A DNA stretch of 37,534 nucleotides from Archaeoglobi archaeon (GTDB taxonomy: Archaea; Halobacteriota; Archaeoglobi; Archaeoglobales; Archaeoglobaceae): positions 1 to 37,534 of the forward strand of contig QNUZ01000003.1 in assembly GCA_004347865.1 (NCBI GenBank). Direction: 5' to 3'. A model generated the notes under the pieces. It did not search any database and had not been told where the DNA came from. It was given only the letters and a program-made list of their open reading frames with translations. How positions within the stretch are numbered: the stretch's first letter is position 1; the number at the start of each line of letters is the position of its first letter. A program made the position numbers and the translations under genes. This document shows, in pieces, positions 7,891 through 16,179 of this stretch.

Positions 7891-9402
7891 ATGTTCAAAA
7901 AGATCCTGGTCGCAAATAGAGGAGAGATAGCGATCCGAATAATGAGGACCTGCAGAGAGCTTGGTATAAAGAGTGTTGCTATCTACAGTTCCGCAGACGA
8001 GAACGCCCTCCATCGCTACTACGCCGATGAAGCATATTACGTGGGAAAGGCGGATCCAAAAGACAGCTATTTGAACATAGAACGGATAGTGGAGATAGCA
8101 AAGAAGAGCGGAGCGGAAGCCATTCACCCCGGTTACGGTTTTATATCCGAAAATCCATTGTTTGCGAAAAGATGCGAAGAGGAAGGAATAGTCTTCATCG
8201 GGCCACCGCCGAAGGTTCTGGAAATATCTGGTTCCAAAATTGAGGCCAGAAAGAGAATGAGGAGTGCCGGGGTACCAATAGTTCCGGGCTCTCCAGCAAT
8301 AAGTAGCTTGGATAGAGCGTTTAAATGGGCCGAGAAGATTGGATATCCCGTGGCCGTTAAGGCTTCGGCTGGTGGGGGAGGAATAGGAATAACCGTTGTA
8401 CGGAATGAGGGGGAACTCGAATCTGCCTTCACGAAGTCGAAAACCTTTGGTGAAAAATACTTCAAAGATCCGACCGTCTACATAGAGAAATGGCTTAGCA
8501 GACCCAGGCATATCGAAGTCCAGATTCTTGGGGATGACTCGAACGTCGTTCAACTGGGAGAAAGAGAGTGCAGCATACAGAGAAGAAATCAGAAGCTCAT
8601 AGAGGAGACCCCCTCGCCTGCCTTAAACGAAGAGCTGAGAGAGAAGATCGGCAAATACGCCGTAAAGGGTGCGAAAAGTATAGGTTACAAAAACGCGGGA
8701 ACCTTCGAGTTTTTATATTCCGACGGAAATTTTTATTTCCTTGAAATAAACGCAAGATTGCAGGTAGAGCACACGATAACGGAGATCGTTACAGGCGTTG
8801 ATATAGTGAGGGAGCAGATTAGAGTCGCATATGGTGAGGGGATTGGATTTGGGCAGGAGGAAGTTGAGCGAAGAGGACATGCAATGGAGCTTAGAATTTA
8901 CGCAGAGGATCCAGTAAGTTTCCTCCCTTCTGGAGGAAGAATAGAATTTTACAGAAGTCCGGGAGGTTATGGTGTCAGATTGGACAGCGCAGTTAGCATT
9001 GGAAGTGCCATTCCTGAGGACTACGATCCGATGATATCTAAGCTAACCGTTTTCGGCAGAACCAGAGCTGAGACGATTGCACGTGGGAAGAGATCCCTGA
9101 TGGAGTATATTATACTGGGCGTAACCACAAACATACCCCTCCACCTTGCAGTCCTTTCGGACGAGGAGTTCGAGAGGGGAAACATCCATACAAAGTTCCT
9201 TGAGGAAAGGAGAATACATGAAAAGGTACCCTACTATATTGAAAGATATCTCGAAGCTCAGGCCAAGCTCAGCAGGATATTCATGGACTATGAGTCAGAA
9301 AAAATAAAAGAGCAGCTTAAAAAAGCCTATAGGACGGTGGCTGTTAGCAACGGAGAAATTGAGGAGAGGCTCTGGAAGATCTATACGTCACTCGGGCATT
9401 AG
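7891..9402 (+). CDS. pycA: Biotin carboxylase subunit of pyruvate (or acyl-CoA) carboxylase
   Basis: ATP-dependent carboxylation of biotin on a partner protein. The 503 residues carry the full biotin carboxylase architecture: N-domain MFKKILVANRGEIAIRIMR, the GYGFISEN motif, the ATP-grasp glycine loop KASAGGGGIGI near residue 160, EKW and RHIEVQ, QRRNQK with the catalytic region, LEINARLQVEHTITE, and a C-domain followed by about 50 extra helical residues. Archaea with split pyruvate carboxylase use such a subunit with a separate biotin-carrying PycB; no PycB or acyl-CoA carboxyltransferase is in the window, so the partner is inferred. Its last 15 bases overlap the convergent nicotinate phosphoribosyltransferase gene. 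Confidence 0.9.
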   Translation: MFKKILVANRGEIAIRIMRTCRELGIKSVAIYSSADENALHRYYADEAYYVGKADPKDSYLNIERIVEIAKKSGAEAIHPGYGFISENPLFAKRCEEEGIVFIGPPPKVLEISGSKIEARKRMRSAGVPIVPGSPAISSLDRAFKWAEKIGYPVAVKASAGGGGIGITVVRNEGELESAFTKSKTFGEKYFKDPTVYIEKWLSRPRHIEVQILGDDSNVVQLGERECSIQRRNQKLIEETPSPALNEELREKIGKYAVKGAKSIGYKNAGTFEFLYSDGNFYFLEINARLQVEHTITEIVTGVDIVREQIRVAYGEGIGFGQEEVERRGHAMELRIYAEDPVSFLPSGGRIEFYRSPGGYGVRLDSAVSIGSAIPEDYDPMISKLTVFGRTRAETIARGKRSLMEYIILGVTTNIPLHLAVLSDEEFERGNIHTKFLEERRIHEKVPYYIERYLEAQAKLSRIFMDYESEKIKEQLKKAYRTVAVSNGEIEERLWKIYTSLGH

Positions 9403-10542
9403 AAATTCGTTCTCTCTTCCCAATTTTCTTATCGTCTCCATCTGTTTTATGGCGAGCTCCCTTGCCTTTGCGATTTCCGTTCTTTCAAGAATCTTTCCCC
9501 CTTCCATAACCTTTCTTAGCAGAGGTTCCTTACCCTCAGGAGCTGCGTCTTTGAAAAGTCTGATTTCATCCTCCAGCTTGCTCCAGTCCCTGTAAACCTG
9601 CTTCATCCCGCTTCTCTTTCCCCTTTTAGCACAGAAAACCCCCTCTTTTTCGACTATGTCCATGGCAAAATCTATTGGTTTTGCTGCGCTGATAGCCGTT
9701 CCAACACCGAAAGCATCTGCTAGGTCTCTTAATGCGAGAATGTCTGAAAGCTTCAGACCACCGCTTAGAAAGATCTTCACATCCCCCCTTCCGCGGATGC
9801 TCAACTCCCATTTGACCTCTTCTACAATCTTTCTGAAATTGCCCTTTCTCGAGGAAGGTGTGTCGAGCCTAACGGCATCTACCCTTCGAACATTCTCGAC
9901 AGCCATGATGGCTTCGGTTTTTTCGTCGAAGTATGTATCCACAAGGAGTGTTCTCGGCACCTTTTTGTCCACAACTTCGTCAAATGCATTCCAAGCAGAC
10001 ACTTGGTCTCCAAAGCATATGATCAGAGCATGCGGCATCGTTCCTATGCTTTCGATCCCGAAATATTTCTCAGCAATGAAGTTGCTCACTCCGTCAACGC
10101 CGCCGATGAGCGCAGATCTCTCAATCATTGCGGAAATTGCAGGATGGGCTCTTCGGGTTCCAAATGACAGTATTTTTTTATCTCCTGCAGCAAGCTTGAA
10201 CTTGAATGCCTGTGTTGCTATACCACTCGCGTGGCATAGGAATCCTAATAGGGCGGTTTCAAACCTTGCAAAATCTAAGTAATTTCCCGATACGGTTAAA
10301 ACAGGCTCGTGTGGGAAGAAGAGGCTACCCTCAGGCATTGCATAAACGTCAACGGGAATACCTTCGAGCAGACTGAGGACATCGTTTACTCCGGCAAAAA
10401 TACCCCATTCTGAGGTTGTTACCTCCATAACTACTTTTGGATTTAGATTCTTGGCTTTTAGGACCTTTTCAGTCCATATAAAGTACTTATCCGTCACCAG
10501 GCCGGATTTTATGTCATTTTCACTCGCTATTACGAATTTCAT
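9388..10542 (-). CDS. pncB: Nicotinate phosphoribosyltransferase
   Basis: Makes nicotinate mononucleotide from nicotinate and PRPP in NAD salvage. The 384 residues fit the shorter archaeal form. Visible are the N-terminal SGLVTDKYFIWTEKVL, the active-site stretch FGTRRAHPAISAMIERSALIGG near residues 130-150, DTYFDEK, VRLDTPSS, and the C-terminal phosphate-binding SGGLKLSD and FGVGTAISAA. It overlaps the upstream MazG-like gene by 4 bases and the convergent pycA by 15 bases. It is the last gene of the acylphosphatase-hisF-mazG-pncB operon. Confidence 0.92.
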   Translation of the reverse strand: MKFVIASENDIKSGLVTDKYFIWTEKVLKAKNLNPKVVMEVTTSEWGIFAGVNDVLSLLEGIPVDVYAMPEGSLFFPHEPVLTVSGNYLDFARFETALLGFLCHASGIATQAFKFKLAAGDKKILSFGTRRAHPAISAMIERSALIGGVDGVSNFIAEKYFGIESIGTMPHALIICFGDQVSAWNAFDEVVDKKVPRTLLVDTYFDEKTEAIMAVENVRRVDAVRLDTPSSRKGNFRKIVEEVKWELSIRGRGDVKIFLSGGLKLSDILALRDLADAFGVGTAISAAKPIDFAMDIVEKEGVFCAKRGKRSGMKQVYRDWSKLEDEIRLFKDAAPEGKEPLLRKVMEGGKILERTEIAKARELAIKQMETIRKLGRENEFLMPE

Positions 10543-10823
10543 ATTGCATCACACTCACAGGGCTTTTTTCCGCAACGTTTGCAGATATGAGGATACTTCT
10601 TAAGACTTTCCTTCTCGACATCTATACCGTATAGATTAGCAAGACTGACGAGCCATGCAAAAACGTCTGCTATCTCTTCACCCACGTTTCCTCCTTTTCT
10701 TACAGCTTCTGCGAGCTCTCCAACTTCTTCAACAATCCAGAGCATGGTCTTTTCAATTCCCCTCTCTTTATCCCGATGCAGGTAAATTTCGCCGATCATC
10801 CGCTGGAACTCGCTTATCTCCAT
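10539..10823 (-). CDS. MazG-like nucleotide pyrophosphohydrolase with a C-terminal zinc knuckle
   Basis: Protein of 94 residues. All-alpha NTP pyrophosphohydrolases of this type hydrolyse (d)NTPs or related nucleotides to the monophosphate. The metal motif EEVGELAEAV (Glu32, Glu33, Glu36) and the second half EEIADVFAWL (Glu50, Asp53) are both present. Unusual is the tail CKRCGKKPCEC, with Cys81, Cys84, Cys89 and Cys91 in position to bind zinc. The overlaps with hisF (10 bases) and pncB (4 bases) place it in a histidine/NAD operon. A HisE role (phosphoribosyl-ATP pyrophosphatase is in the same superfamily) is conceivable but not shown. Confidence 0.82.
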   Translation of the reverse strand: MEISEFQRMIGEIYLHRDKERGIEKTMLWIVEEVGELAEAVRKGGNVGEEIADVFAWLVSLANLYGIDVEKESLKKYPHICKRCGKKPCECDAI

Positions 10824-11632
10824 CTTACCTTCACCCCTCTTGAAGCTAGGTATTCCTTAACTTGTGGTATTGTTAATTCCCTGAAGTGGAATATGCCGGC
10901 AGCCAAACAAGCATCGGCCTTTCCTTTTACAAAACCTTCATAGAAATGTTCAAGTTTTCCAGCTCCACCTGAGGCTATTACAGGTATGCTCAACTCCTCA
11001 CTCATAGCCCTCGTGATCGGAATGTCGTAGCCGTCCTTGGTGCCGTCTCTATCCATTGAGGTTAACAGTATCTCGCCGGCCCCAAGTTCCTCGACCTTTT
11101 TAGCCCAATAAAGTGCATCTATTCCGGTCGCCTTTCTGCCTCCGTAAATGTAAACCTCATACCAAGCCTTGCTGCCGTCTTCGAGTTCGAGAATGTATTT
11201 CCCCTTGCTAAGATCAAAGTTCCTCTTGCAGTCTATTGCGACGACAATACACTGGCTTCCAAAGGTTTGTGCAGCCCTGCGAACAAAATCGGGATTTTTG
11301 ACTGCAGCTGTGTTTATTGAAACCTTATCTGCCCCTGCAGACAGAATTGCATTTATATCCTCTAAGCTAGCGATTCCTCCCCCTACTGTGAATGGTATGA
11401 ATACGTTTTCAGCCGTTTTTTCGACGATCTCCACCATCGTCTTCCTCCCTTCTGGTGATGCGGTAATGTCGAGAAACACGAGTTCGTCAGCACTTTCAGA
11501 ATCGTATCTTTTGGCAAGCTCTACCGGGTCTCCGGCGTCGCGGAGATTTACAAATTCAACACCTTTGACCACCACGGCTTTGCCGTTCTTATAGGTCACG
11601 TCTAGGCAGGGAATTATTCTCTTTGCAAGCAT
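10814..11632 (-). CDS. hisF: Imidazole glycerol phosphate synthase cyclase subunit HisF
   Basis: Closes the imidazole ring using ammonia supplied by HisH, producing imidazole glycerol phosphate and AICAR. The (beta/alpha)8 barrel of 272 residues starts MLAKRIIPCLDV with the catalytic Asp11. The second catalytic aspartate is Asp134 in VVAIDCKRN. The two phosphate-binding loops are FTVGGGIASLED and VIASGGAGKLEHF. AICAR links this gene to purine synthesis. Its start overlaps the acylphosphatase stop by one base. HisH is not in the window. Confidence 0.97.
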   Translation of the reverse strand: MLAKRIIPCLDVTYKNGKAVVVKGVEFVNLRDAGDPVELAKRYDSESADELVFLDITASPEGRKTMVEIVEKTAENVFIPFTVGGGIASLEDINAILSAGADKVSINTAAVKNPDFVRRAAQTFGSQCIVVAIDCKRNFDLSKGKYILELEDGSKAWYEVYIYGGRKATGIDALYWAKKVEELGAGEILLTSMDRDGTKDGYDIPITRAMSEELSIPVIASGGAGKLEHFYEGFVKGKADACLAAGIFHFRELTIPQVKEYLASRGVKVRWR

Positions 11633-11901
11633 TATCTTTTCACCTCAAACCTTTCGAATTCTCTTACTTCTGCGTTTCGCACCTCGACATCTCTAACAAC
11701 CGCAAGCGGCGGTCCCTGACGTACGGTAGAAATAAACTTTTCAAGAGATTCCTCCTCCCCTACAGCATAAATATAAACCCTGCCATCCGGCAAATTTTTC
11801 ACGAATCCTTTTATTCCCAATTCCCGTGCAATTCTTGTTGTGAAGTATCTGAATCCCACTCCCTGAACAATACCGCTCACGTAGATCTCCACGGCTCTCA
11901 T
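11632..11901 (-). CDS. acyP: Acylphosphatase
   Basis: Small (89-residue) enzyme hydrolysing acyl phosphates such as carbamoyl or acetyl phosphate. The signature GIVQGVGFRYF carries the catalytic Arg18, and Asn36 sits in GFVKNLPDGRVYIYAVG. ATG 11901 is preferred over the TTG one codon upstream. A TATA-like CTTTATAG (11921-11928, minus strand) is centred 24 bases before it, suggesting a leaderless message that starts the operon with hisF. Confidence 0.93.
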   Translation of the reverse strand: MRAVEIYVSGIVQGVGFRYFTTRIARELGIKGFVKNLPDGRVYIYAVGEEESLEKFISTVRQGPPLAVVRDVEVRNAEVREFERFEVKR

Positions 11902-11956
11902 CAAAAAAGAATCTATCGGGGCTATAAAGTTTTAACCCAACAATGGCTATTTCTAC

Positions 11957-11996
11957 AACTGAAAGGTTCACCCCTTTCAGGCGAGGATGAGGTCAG
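11957..11996 (+). repeat. Candidate solo 3' end of an IS200/IS605-type tnpB element, upstream of polB
   Basis: A perfect 8-bp stem CTGAAAGG/CCTTTCAG (11959-11966 and 11973-11980, loop of 6) is followed by GCGAGGATGAGGTCAG. From TTCAGG onward (11976-11996) the order of bases closely follows 14532-14553 in the clearer relic downstream of polB. In frame it reads ERFTPFRRG then stop, the style of a TnpB C-terminus. It lies between the divergent acylphosphatase and polB promoters. Confidence 0.45.
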
Positions 11997-12021
11997 CGAA
12001 ATGCCACGAAATGTGAGTTAA

Positions 12022-12029
12022 CTTTAAAT
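12022..12029 (+). promoter_or_regulatory. TATA box of the DNA polymerase gene
   Basis: CTTTAAAT is centred about 26 bases before GTG 12052, and no ribosome binding site lies between. This supports the GTG as the start of a leaderless message. Confidence 0.6.
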
Positions 12030-12051
12030 CTCCCTTTTCGGTAATTGATTT

Positions 12052-14394
12052 GTGGTAGAAGGTTGGCTTCTCGATGCTGAATACGTGACGATCGACGATA
12101 GGGCGGTTCTTAGGTTGTGGTGTAAGGACCGGGACGTTTTTGTAGCTTACGATAAGAGCTTCAGACCTTACTTTTATGTTTTGAATGTTGATGAAGAAGT
12201 TATTGGAAGAGCAATGATAAACACGAAAAAGGAAGTCATAACTCCCGAGTCCTATGAAAAGGTGCAGGTTAAATTCTTTGGAAAGACAATACCTGCATTT
12301 ATAGTTTACGCAAAACATCCCCAGCACGTTCCAAAGCTTAGAGAGTTCTTCTCTCAATTTGGGGATGTTAGAGAAGCGGACATTCCGTTTGCGTACCGTT
12401 ATCTGATTGACAGAGATCTTGCATGCCTCGATGGAATAAGGATCGAGGGGAAGGAGATCGAGGGCAAGCTCAGAAGCTATGAGATTGAAAAAGTTGAGAG
12501 AGTTAGTCGAGAAATCCCTGATCTAAGGATTTTGGCTTTTGACTGCGAAATGCTGTCAACTTTTGGTATGCCGGATCCTGAGAAGGATCCTATCGTAGTA
12601 ATCTCCGTTAAATGGAACGATGAAAAGGAAGAAGTACTTCAGGGAAGCGAGAGGGCAATAATTCAGGAATTTGTCCGCCTGATAAAGGAAGTCGACCCCG
12701 ATGTAATAGTAGGATATAATCAGGACGCATTTGACTGGCCCTATATAAGAAAAAGGGCCGAAAAGCTGAAGATCCCGCTTAATATCGGCAGAGATGGTTC
12801 ATCGATTACGTTCAAGGGTGGCAGACCAAAGATTGCAGGAAGACTCAACGTTGATCTCTACGACATAGCCATGAGGATCACGGAAGTGAAGATCAAGAAA
12901 CTTGAAAACATAGCAGAGTTCTTGGGTGCAAAGGTTGACATTGAGGACATTGAAGCGAAAGACGTAAGCAAATACTGGGAAAAGGATAGAGAGAAGGTGT
13001 TTGCACACGCAAGAAGGGATGTTATTCACACCTTCATGATCGCAAAAGAGCTTCTGCCCATGCACTATGAACTTGCAAGGCTGATCAGACTTCCTCTAGA
13101 CGACGTTTCGAGAATGGGGAGAGGAAGACAGGTTGACTGGCTGCTTCTGAGCGAGGCGAGGAAGCTGGGAGAAATAGCCCCAAATGCAGGAGAAGCCCCA
13201 ATGGAAAGCTATGAGGGAGCCTTCGTTATAGAGCCCGAAAGGGGTTTGCACGAAAACGTCGCGGAGCTGGATTTTGCCAGTATGTACCCCTCGATTATGA
13301 TCGCGTATAACGTTAGTCCCGACACATTGGCAAGTGATGGTGAGTGTTTTATCGCTCCTGAGGTCGGTTATAAGTTCAGAAAGTGTCCTGATGGATTCTT
13401 TAGGAGAATTCTCAAAATGCTGATAGAGAAAAGGAGGGAGATAAAATCTGAGATGAAGAAGATCAGCGAGGACGATCCGAGATACAGATTGCTTGACATA
13501 AAGCAGCAGACTCTTAAGATCCTTACTAATTCGTTTTATGGTTATATGGGTTGGGCAGGTGCCAGATGGTACTGCAGGGAATGTGCAGAGGCCACCACAG
13601 CATGGGGAAGGCATTTTATAAAGACTTCAGCCAAGATAGCGCAAGATCTGGGTTTTAGAGTTCTTTACGGAGATACAGACAGCATATTTGTTTTAAAACC
13701 AGGATTGGGGTTGAATGAATTGGAATCGGAGGTTGAAAAGCTGATATCGGAGATATCAAAGCAGCTCCCCGTACAGATTGAACTTGATGAGCTATTTAAG
13801 ACGATCTTCTTTGTTGAGAAGAAAAGGTACGCGGGTATAACGGCCGATGGTAGGGTAATCGTTCGCGGGCTTGAGGTCAGGCGTGGCGATTGGTGTGAGC
13901 TCGCGAAGAACGCCCAGAAACTGGTAATCGAGATAATTCTAAAGGAGAGGGATCCGGAGAAGGCACTGAATTACATCAGGGAAGTCATTAACTCGATTAG
14001 AGAGGGAAAGGTGAAGCTAGAAGACCTTGTGATCTACAAGGGATTAACAAAGAAACCCTCGAAATACGAAGCTATGCAGGCTCACGTCAAGGCAGCAAAA
14101 AAAGCTGAGGAAGTCGGCATCTTTTATCCGGTCGGCTCTAAGATTGGATTTGTGGTCATAAAAGGTTCTGGAAACATAGGGGATCGGGCGTATCCCGTGG
14201 ATATGATCGAGCATTTTGACGGTGAGAATCTTAGAATCAGGGTGAAAGGGGGCGTGGATATGAAGAAGATTGATAAAGACTATTATATAGATCATCAGAT
14301 AATCCCAGCAGTTCTTAGAATTTTAGAAAGATTCGGTTACTCTGAGGCTAGAATAAAGGGTTCATCCCAGACGAGCCTCGAGTCTTTCTTTTGA
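12052..14394 (+). CDS. polB: Family B DNA polymerase (PolB)
   Basis: Replicative or repair DNA polymerase with proofreading, 780 residues, the usual archaeal length. Exonuclease motifs: LAFDCEML (ExoI), YNQDAFDWPY (ExoII) and HARRDVIHT (ExoIII). Polymerase motifs: LDFASMYPSI (A), KILTNSFYGYMGW (B) and YGDTDSIF (C). The C-terminus QTSLESFF is a PCNA-binding PIP box. The sequence follows the A. fulgidus enzyme closely from VEGWLLDAEY to the tail, as far as I recall it. The start is GTG, supported by the TATA spacing. No intein is present in the motif A, B or C regions. Tn-like relics flank it on both sides in the same orientation. Confidence 0.97.
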   Translation: MVEGWLLDAEYVTIDDRAVLRLWCKDRDVFVAYDKSFRPYFYVLNVDEEVIGRAMINTKKEVITPESYEKVQVKFFGKTIPAFIVYAKHPQHVPKLREFFSQFGDVREADIPFAYRYLIDRDLACLDGIRIEGKEIEGKLRSYEIEKVERVSREIPDLRILAFDCEMLSTFGMPDPEKDPIVVISVKWNDEKEEVLQGSERAIIQEFVRLIKEVDPDVIVGYNQDAFDWPYIRKRAEKLKIPLNIGRDGSSITFKGGRPKIAGRLNVDLYDIAMRITEVKIKKLENIAEFLGAKVDIEDIEAKDVSKYWEKDREKVFAHARRDVIHTFMIAKELLPMHYELARLIRLPLDDVSRMGRGRQVDWLLLSEARKLGEIAPNAGEAPMESYEGAFVIEPERGLHENVAELDFASMYPSIMIAYNVSPDTLASDGECFIAPEVGYKFRKCPDGFFRRILKMLIEKRREIKSEMKKISEDDPRYRLLDIKQQTLKILTNSFYGYMGWAGARWYCRECAEATTAWGRHFIKTSAKIAQDLGFRVLYGDTDSIFVLKPGLGLNELESEVEKLISEISKQLPVQIELDELFKTIFFVEKKRYAGITADGRVIVRGLEVRRGDWCELAKNAQKLVIEIILKERDPEKALNYIREVINSIREGKVKLEDLVIYKGLTKKPSKYEAMQAHVKAAKKAEEVGIFYPVGSKIGFVVIKGSGNIGDRAYPVDMIEHFDGENLRIRVKGGVDMKKIDKDYYIDHQIIPAVLRILERFGYSEARIKGSSQTSLESFF

Positions 14395-14396
14395 AT

Positions 14397-14558
14397 CCTT
14401 ATAGAACAATTTCTGAAACTGCTTCCGTTCAGCGTGGGTTGGGGAGCTTAGCTTTTGAACCGACAGATAAGAGAAGGAGTAGAATCTCTTCTGATGCCGA
14501 AAGTCCTGCCTTTAAAGGGATTAAATCCCTCTTCAGGACGGGTAGGAGGTCAGTCTAA
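14397..14558 (+). pseudogene. Relic of a tnpB 3' end (IS200/IS605 type) between polB and the response regulator
   Basis: A frame without stops runs from 14397 to TAA 14556-14558 and reads FEPTDKRRSRISSDAESPAF followed by KGIKSLFRTGRRSV, a typical TnpB C-terminal tail. Its beginning (GGGGAGCT at 14441-14448, then GAACCGACAGATAAGAG) aligns with the tail of the TnpB fragment at 37496-37534 (GGGGAGCT, then GAACCGGCAGATGAGGG). The 3' part folds: TCCTG/CAGGA (14504-14508 and 14534-14538) encloses AGGGAT/ATCCCT (14516-14521 and 14525-14530), followed by GGGTAGGAGGTCAG. In living elements this end encodes the guide-like omega RNA. No start codon or catalytic part is left. Confidence 0.62.
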
Positions 14559-14607
14559 CTTTGGATTTTCGGTAAGATTTTTAAATTTGATAACTCAGAG
14601 TATGCTG

Positions 14608-14955
14608 ATGAGAAGTGTTATGATTGTGGATGATGAGACTGCAATGAGGGAAATTCTCAAAATCATGTTGAGGGATTATAAGGTCATTGAAGCATCAAAC
14701 GGAAAAGAAGCTGTAGAGCTATACAAAAAAGAGAAACCAGATCTGGTCCTAATGGACATAATGATGCCAGTGATGAGTGGCATAGATGCCGTCAAGGAAA
14801 TAAAGAAAATAGATCCCAATGCCAAGATAGTAGCTATTACGGCATATGCAAGCACAAAGGGAGAGAAGGCTATTGAGGTCGGAGTCGATAGAATAGTCAG
14901 GAAACCATTCACTAGAAAGGAAATATTGAAGATTGTTGAAGAGTATCTTAAATAG
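14608..14955 (+). CDS. Stand-alone CheY-like response regulator receiver
   Basis: A single receiver domain of about 115 residues with no output domain. It has the acidic pair in MIVDDETAMRE, the phospho-acceptor aspartate in LVLMDIMMP (about Asp50), the conserved Thr in IVAITAYAS and the Lys in IVRKPFTRKE (about Lys99). A TATA-like TTTTTAAAT (14578-14586) is centred 26 bases before ATG 14608, favouring this start (ATG 14602 is possible). The frame is open back to 14455, but that part is the tnpB relic. No partner kinase is adjacent; the PAS sensor at 22.1 kb lacks catalytic parts. It runs in the same direction as dnaG. Confidence 0.88.
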   Translation: MRSVMIVDDETAMREILKIMLRDYKVIEASNGKEAVELYKKEKPDLVLMDIMMPVMSGIDAVKEIKKIDPNAKIVAITAYASTKGEKAIEVGVDRIVRKPFTRKEILKIVEEYLK

Positions 14956-15020
14956 CGTTCAAAAACTATTTAAAGGGAAATTGAATAGTCTGCTGGATGA
15001 CAGGAGATGATGCTTATATG

Positions 15021-16172
15021 ATGAAGACTTCAGATACTACGAAGTATCTCATTTATGCTGAAATAGTGGCTGAGGGAGTTGTTGAGCGACCTGATGTTGT
15101 AGGTGCAATCTTTGGTCAGACAGAAGGGCTTCTGGGTGGAGACCTTGATCTCAGAGAGTTGCAGAAAACGGGTAGAATAGGTAGGATAGATGTTAAGATT
15201 GAGAGCAAAGGGGGAAAAAGCTACGGAGAGATAAAGATTCCATCGAGCCTCGATAAAGTTGAAACTGCAATAATTGCCGCAGCACTTGAAACGATTGAAA
15301 GAGTCGGCCCGTGCTCGGCCAAGATCAAAGTTTCTAGAATTGAGGACGTGAGAGCGAGCAAGAGAAGGAAAATAGTGGAGAGATCGAAAGAAATACTCAG
15401 AGAACTATTTGAGGAGCCAGAAATAGAATCTGAAAAAATAACAGAACTCGTGAGAGAGTCGCTTAGGATAGACGAAGTGGTTGAGTACGGAGAGGAAAAA
15501 CTTCCAGCTGGACCAGCGATAGACGAATCTGACGCCATTATAGTAGTTGAGGGTAGAGCGGACGTTCTGAATCTGCTCAAGCATGGCATTAGGAACGCTA
15601 TTGCTGTTGAAGGTACAAACATTCCGAAGACGATCATAGAACTGAGCAAAAAGAAGACAGTTACGGCCTTCTTGGACGGTGATAGAGGGGGAGAGCTAAT
15701 TCTCAAGGAACTTTTGCAGGTAGCAGACGTGGATTTTATAGCGAGGGCACCAGAGGGCAAGGGAGTAGAAGATCTGACCCTCAAAGAAATTCTGAAGGCG
15801 CTTAGAAACAAGGTACCAGTCGAGCAGGTTCATCTGCTGAGGAAGGAGCAGCAAGCAGTTCCAGTAAAGGAGGAAAGGCTATCCCCCCATGAGAGCCTAA
15901 AAAACCACAAGGAAATGGTCGAGGGAAAATTGCTTGCGAGGATTCTGGACAAGAACTTCAATGTTATCAAAGAAGTCCCGGTGAGGGATCTCGTGAAGAC
16001 TCTAAAGACAAACAACATGAAAGCTTCTGTAATTGTGTTTGACGGGATAATAACTCAGAGGCTCATAGATATAGCCGCGAAAAAGGATATAAACTACATA
16101 ATTGGGGCCAAGCTGGGGAGCGTAGTGAAACTGCCAACCTCCATAAGGGTAATTACGTTCGACCAGCTCTAG
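15021..16172 (+). CDS. dnaG: Archaeal DnaG-type primase / RNA-processing TOPRIM protein
   Basis: Archaeal DnaG has a TOPRIM catalytic core; it is associated with the exosome and has shown primase activity in vitro. The start MKTSDTTKYLIYAEIVAEGV and VVGAIFGQTEGLLGGDLDLR are typical of the family. The TOPRIM motifs are IIVVEGRADVLNLLKHG and AFLDGDRGGE; a C-terminal domain ends VKLPTSIRVITFDQL. About 383 residues. Two starts compete: ATG 14997, 26 bases from a TATA box TATTTAAAG (14967-14975), and ATG 15018 or 15021, preceded by AGGAGATGAT and matching the family N-terminus. I prefer 15021. It converges on pgk with a 7-base gap. Confidence 0.93.
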   Translation: MKTSDTTKYLIYAEIVAEGVVERPDVVGAIFGQTEGLLGGDLDLRELQKTGRIGRIDVKIESKGGKSYGEIKIPSSLDKVETAIIAAALETIERVGPCSAKIKVSRIEDVRASKRRKIVERSKEILRELFEEPEIESEKITELVRESLRIDEVVEYGEEKLPAGPAIDESDAIIVVEGRADVLNLLKHGIRNAIAVEGTNIPKTIIELSKKKTVTAFLDGDRGGELILKELLQVADVDFIARAPEGKGVEDLTLKEILKALRNKVPVEQVHLLRKEQQAVPVKEERLSPHESLKNHKEMVEGKLLARILDKNFNVIKEVPVRDLVKTLKTNNMKASVIVFDGIITQRLIDIAAKKDINYIIGAKLGSVVKLPTSIRVITFDQL

Positions 16173-16179
16173 CTCTCTC

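Noticed and set aside
14455..14560. H/ACA guide RNA or RNase P RNA in the polB-downstream gap
   Set aside because: GAAAGTCC first suggested RNase P, but the conserved core is missing and no ACA box follows the hairpin. Alignment with the TnpB tail at 37496 explains the sequence better.
14455..14601. N-terminal extension of the response regulator by 49 residues
   Set aside because: This stretch is the tnpB relic in another frame; the receiver domain is complete without it and the TATA box lies inside the would-be extension.
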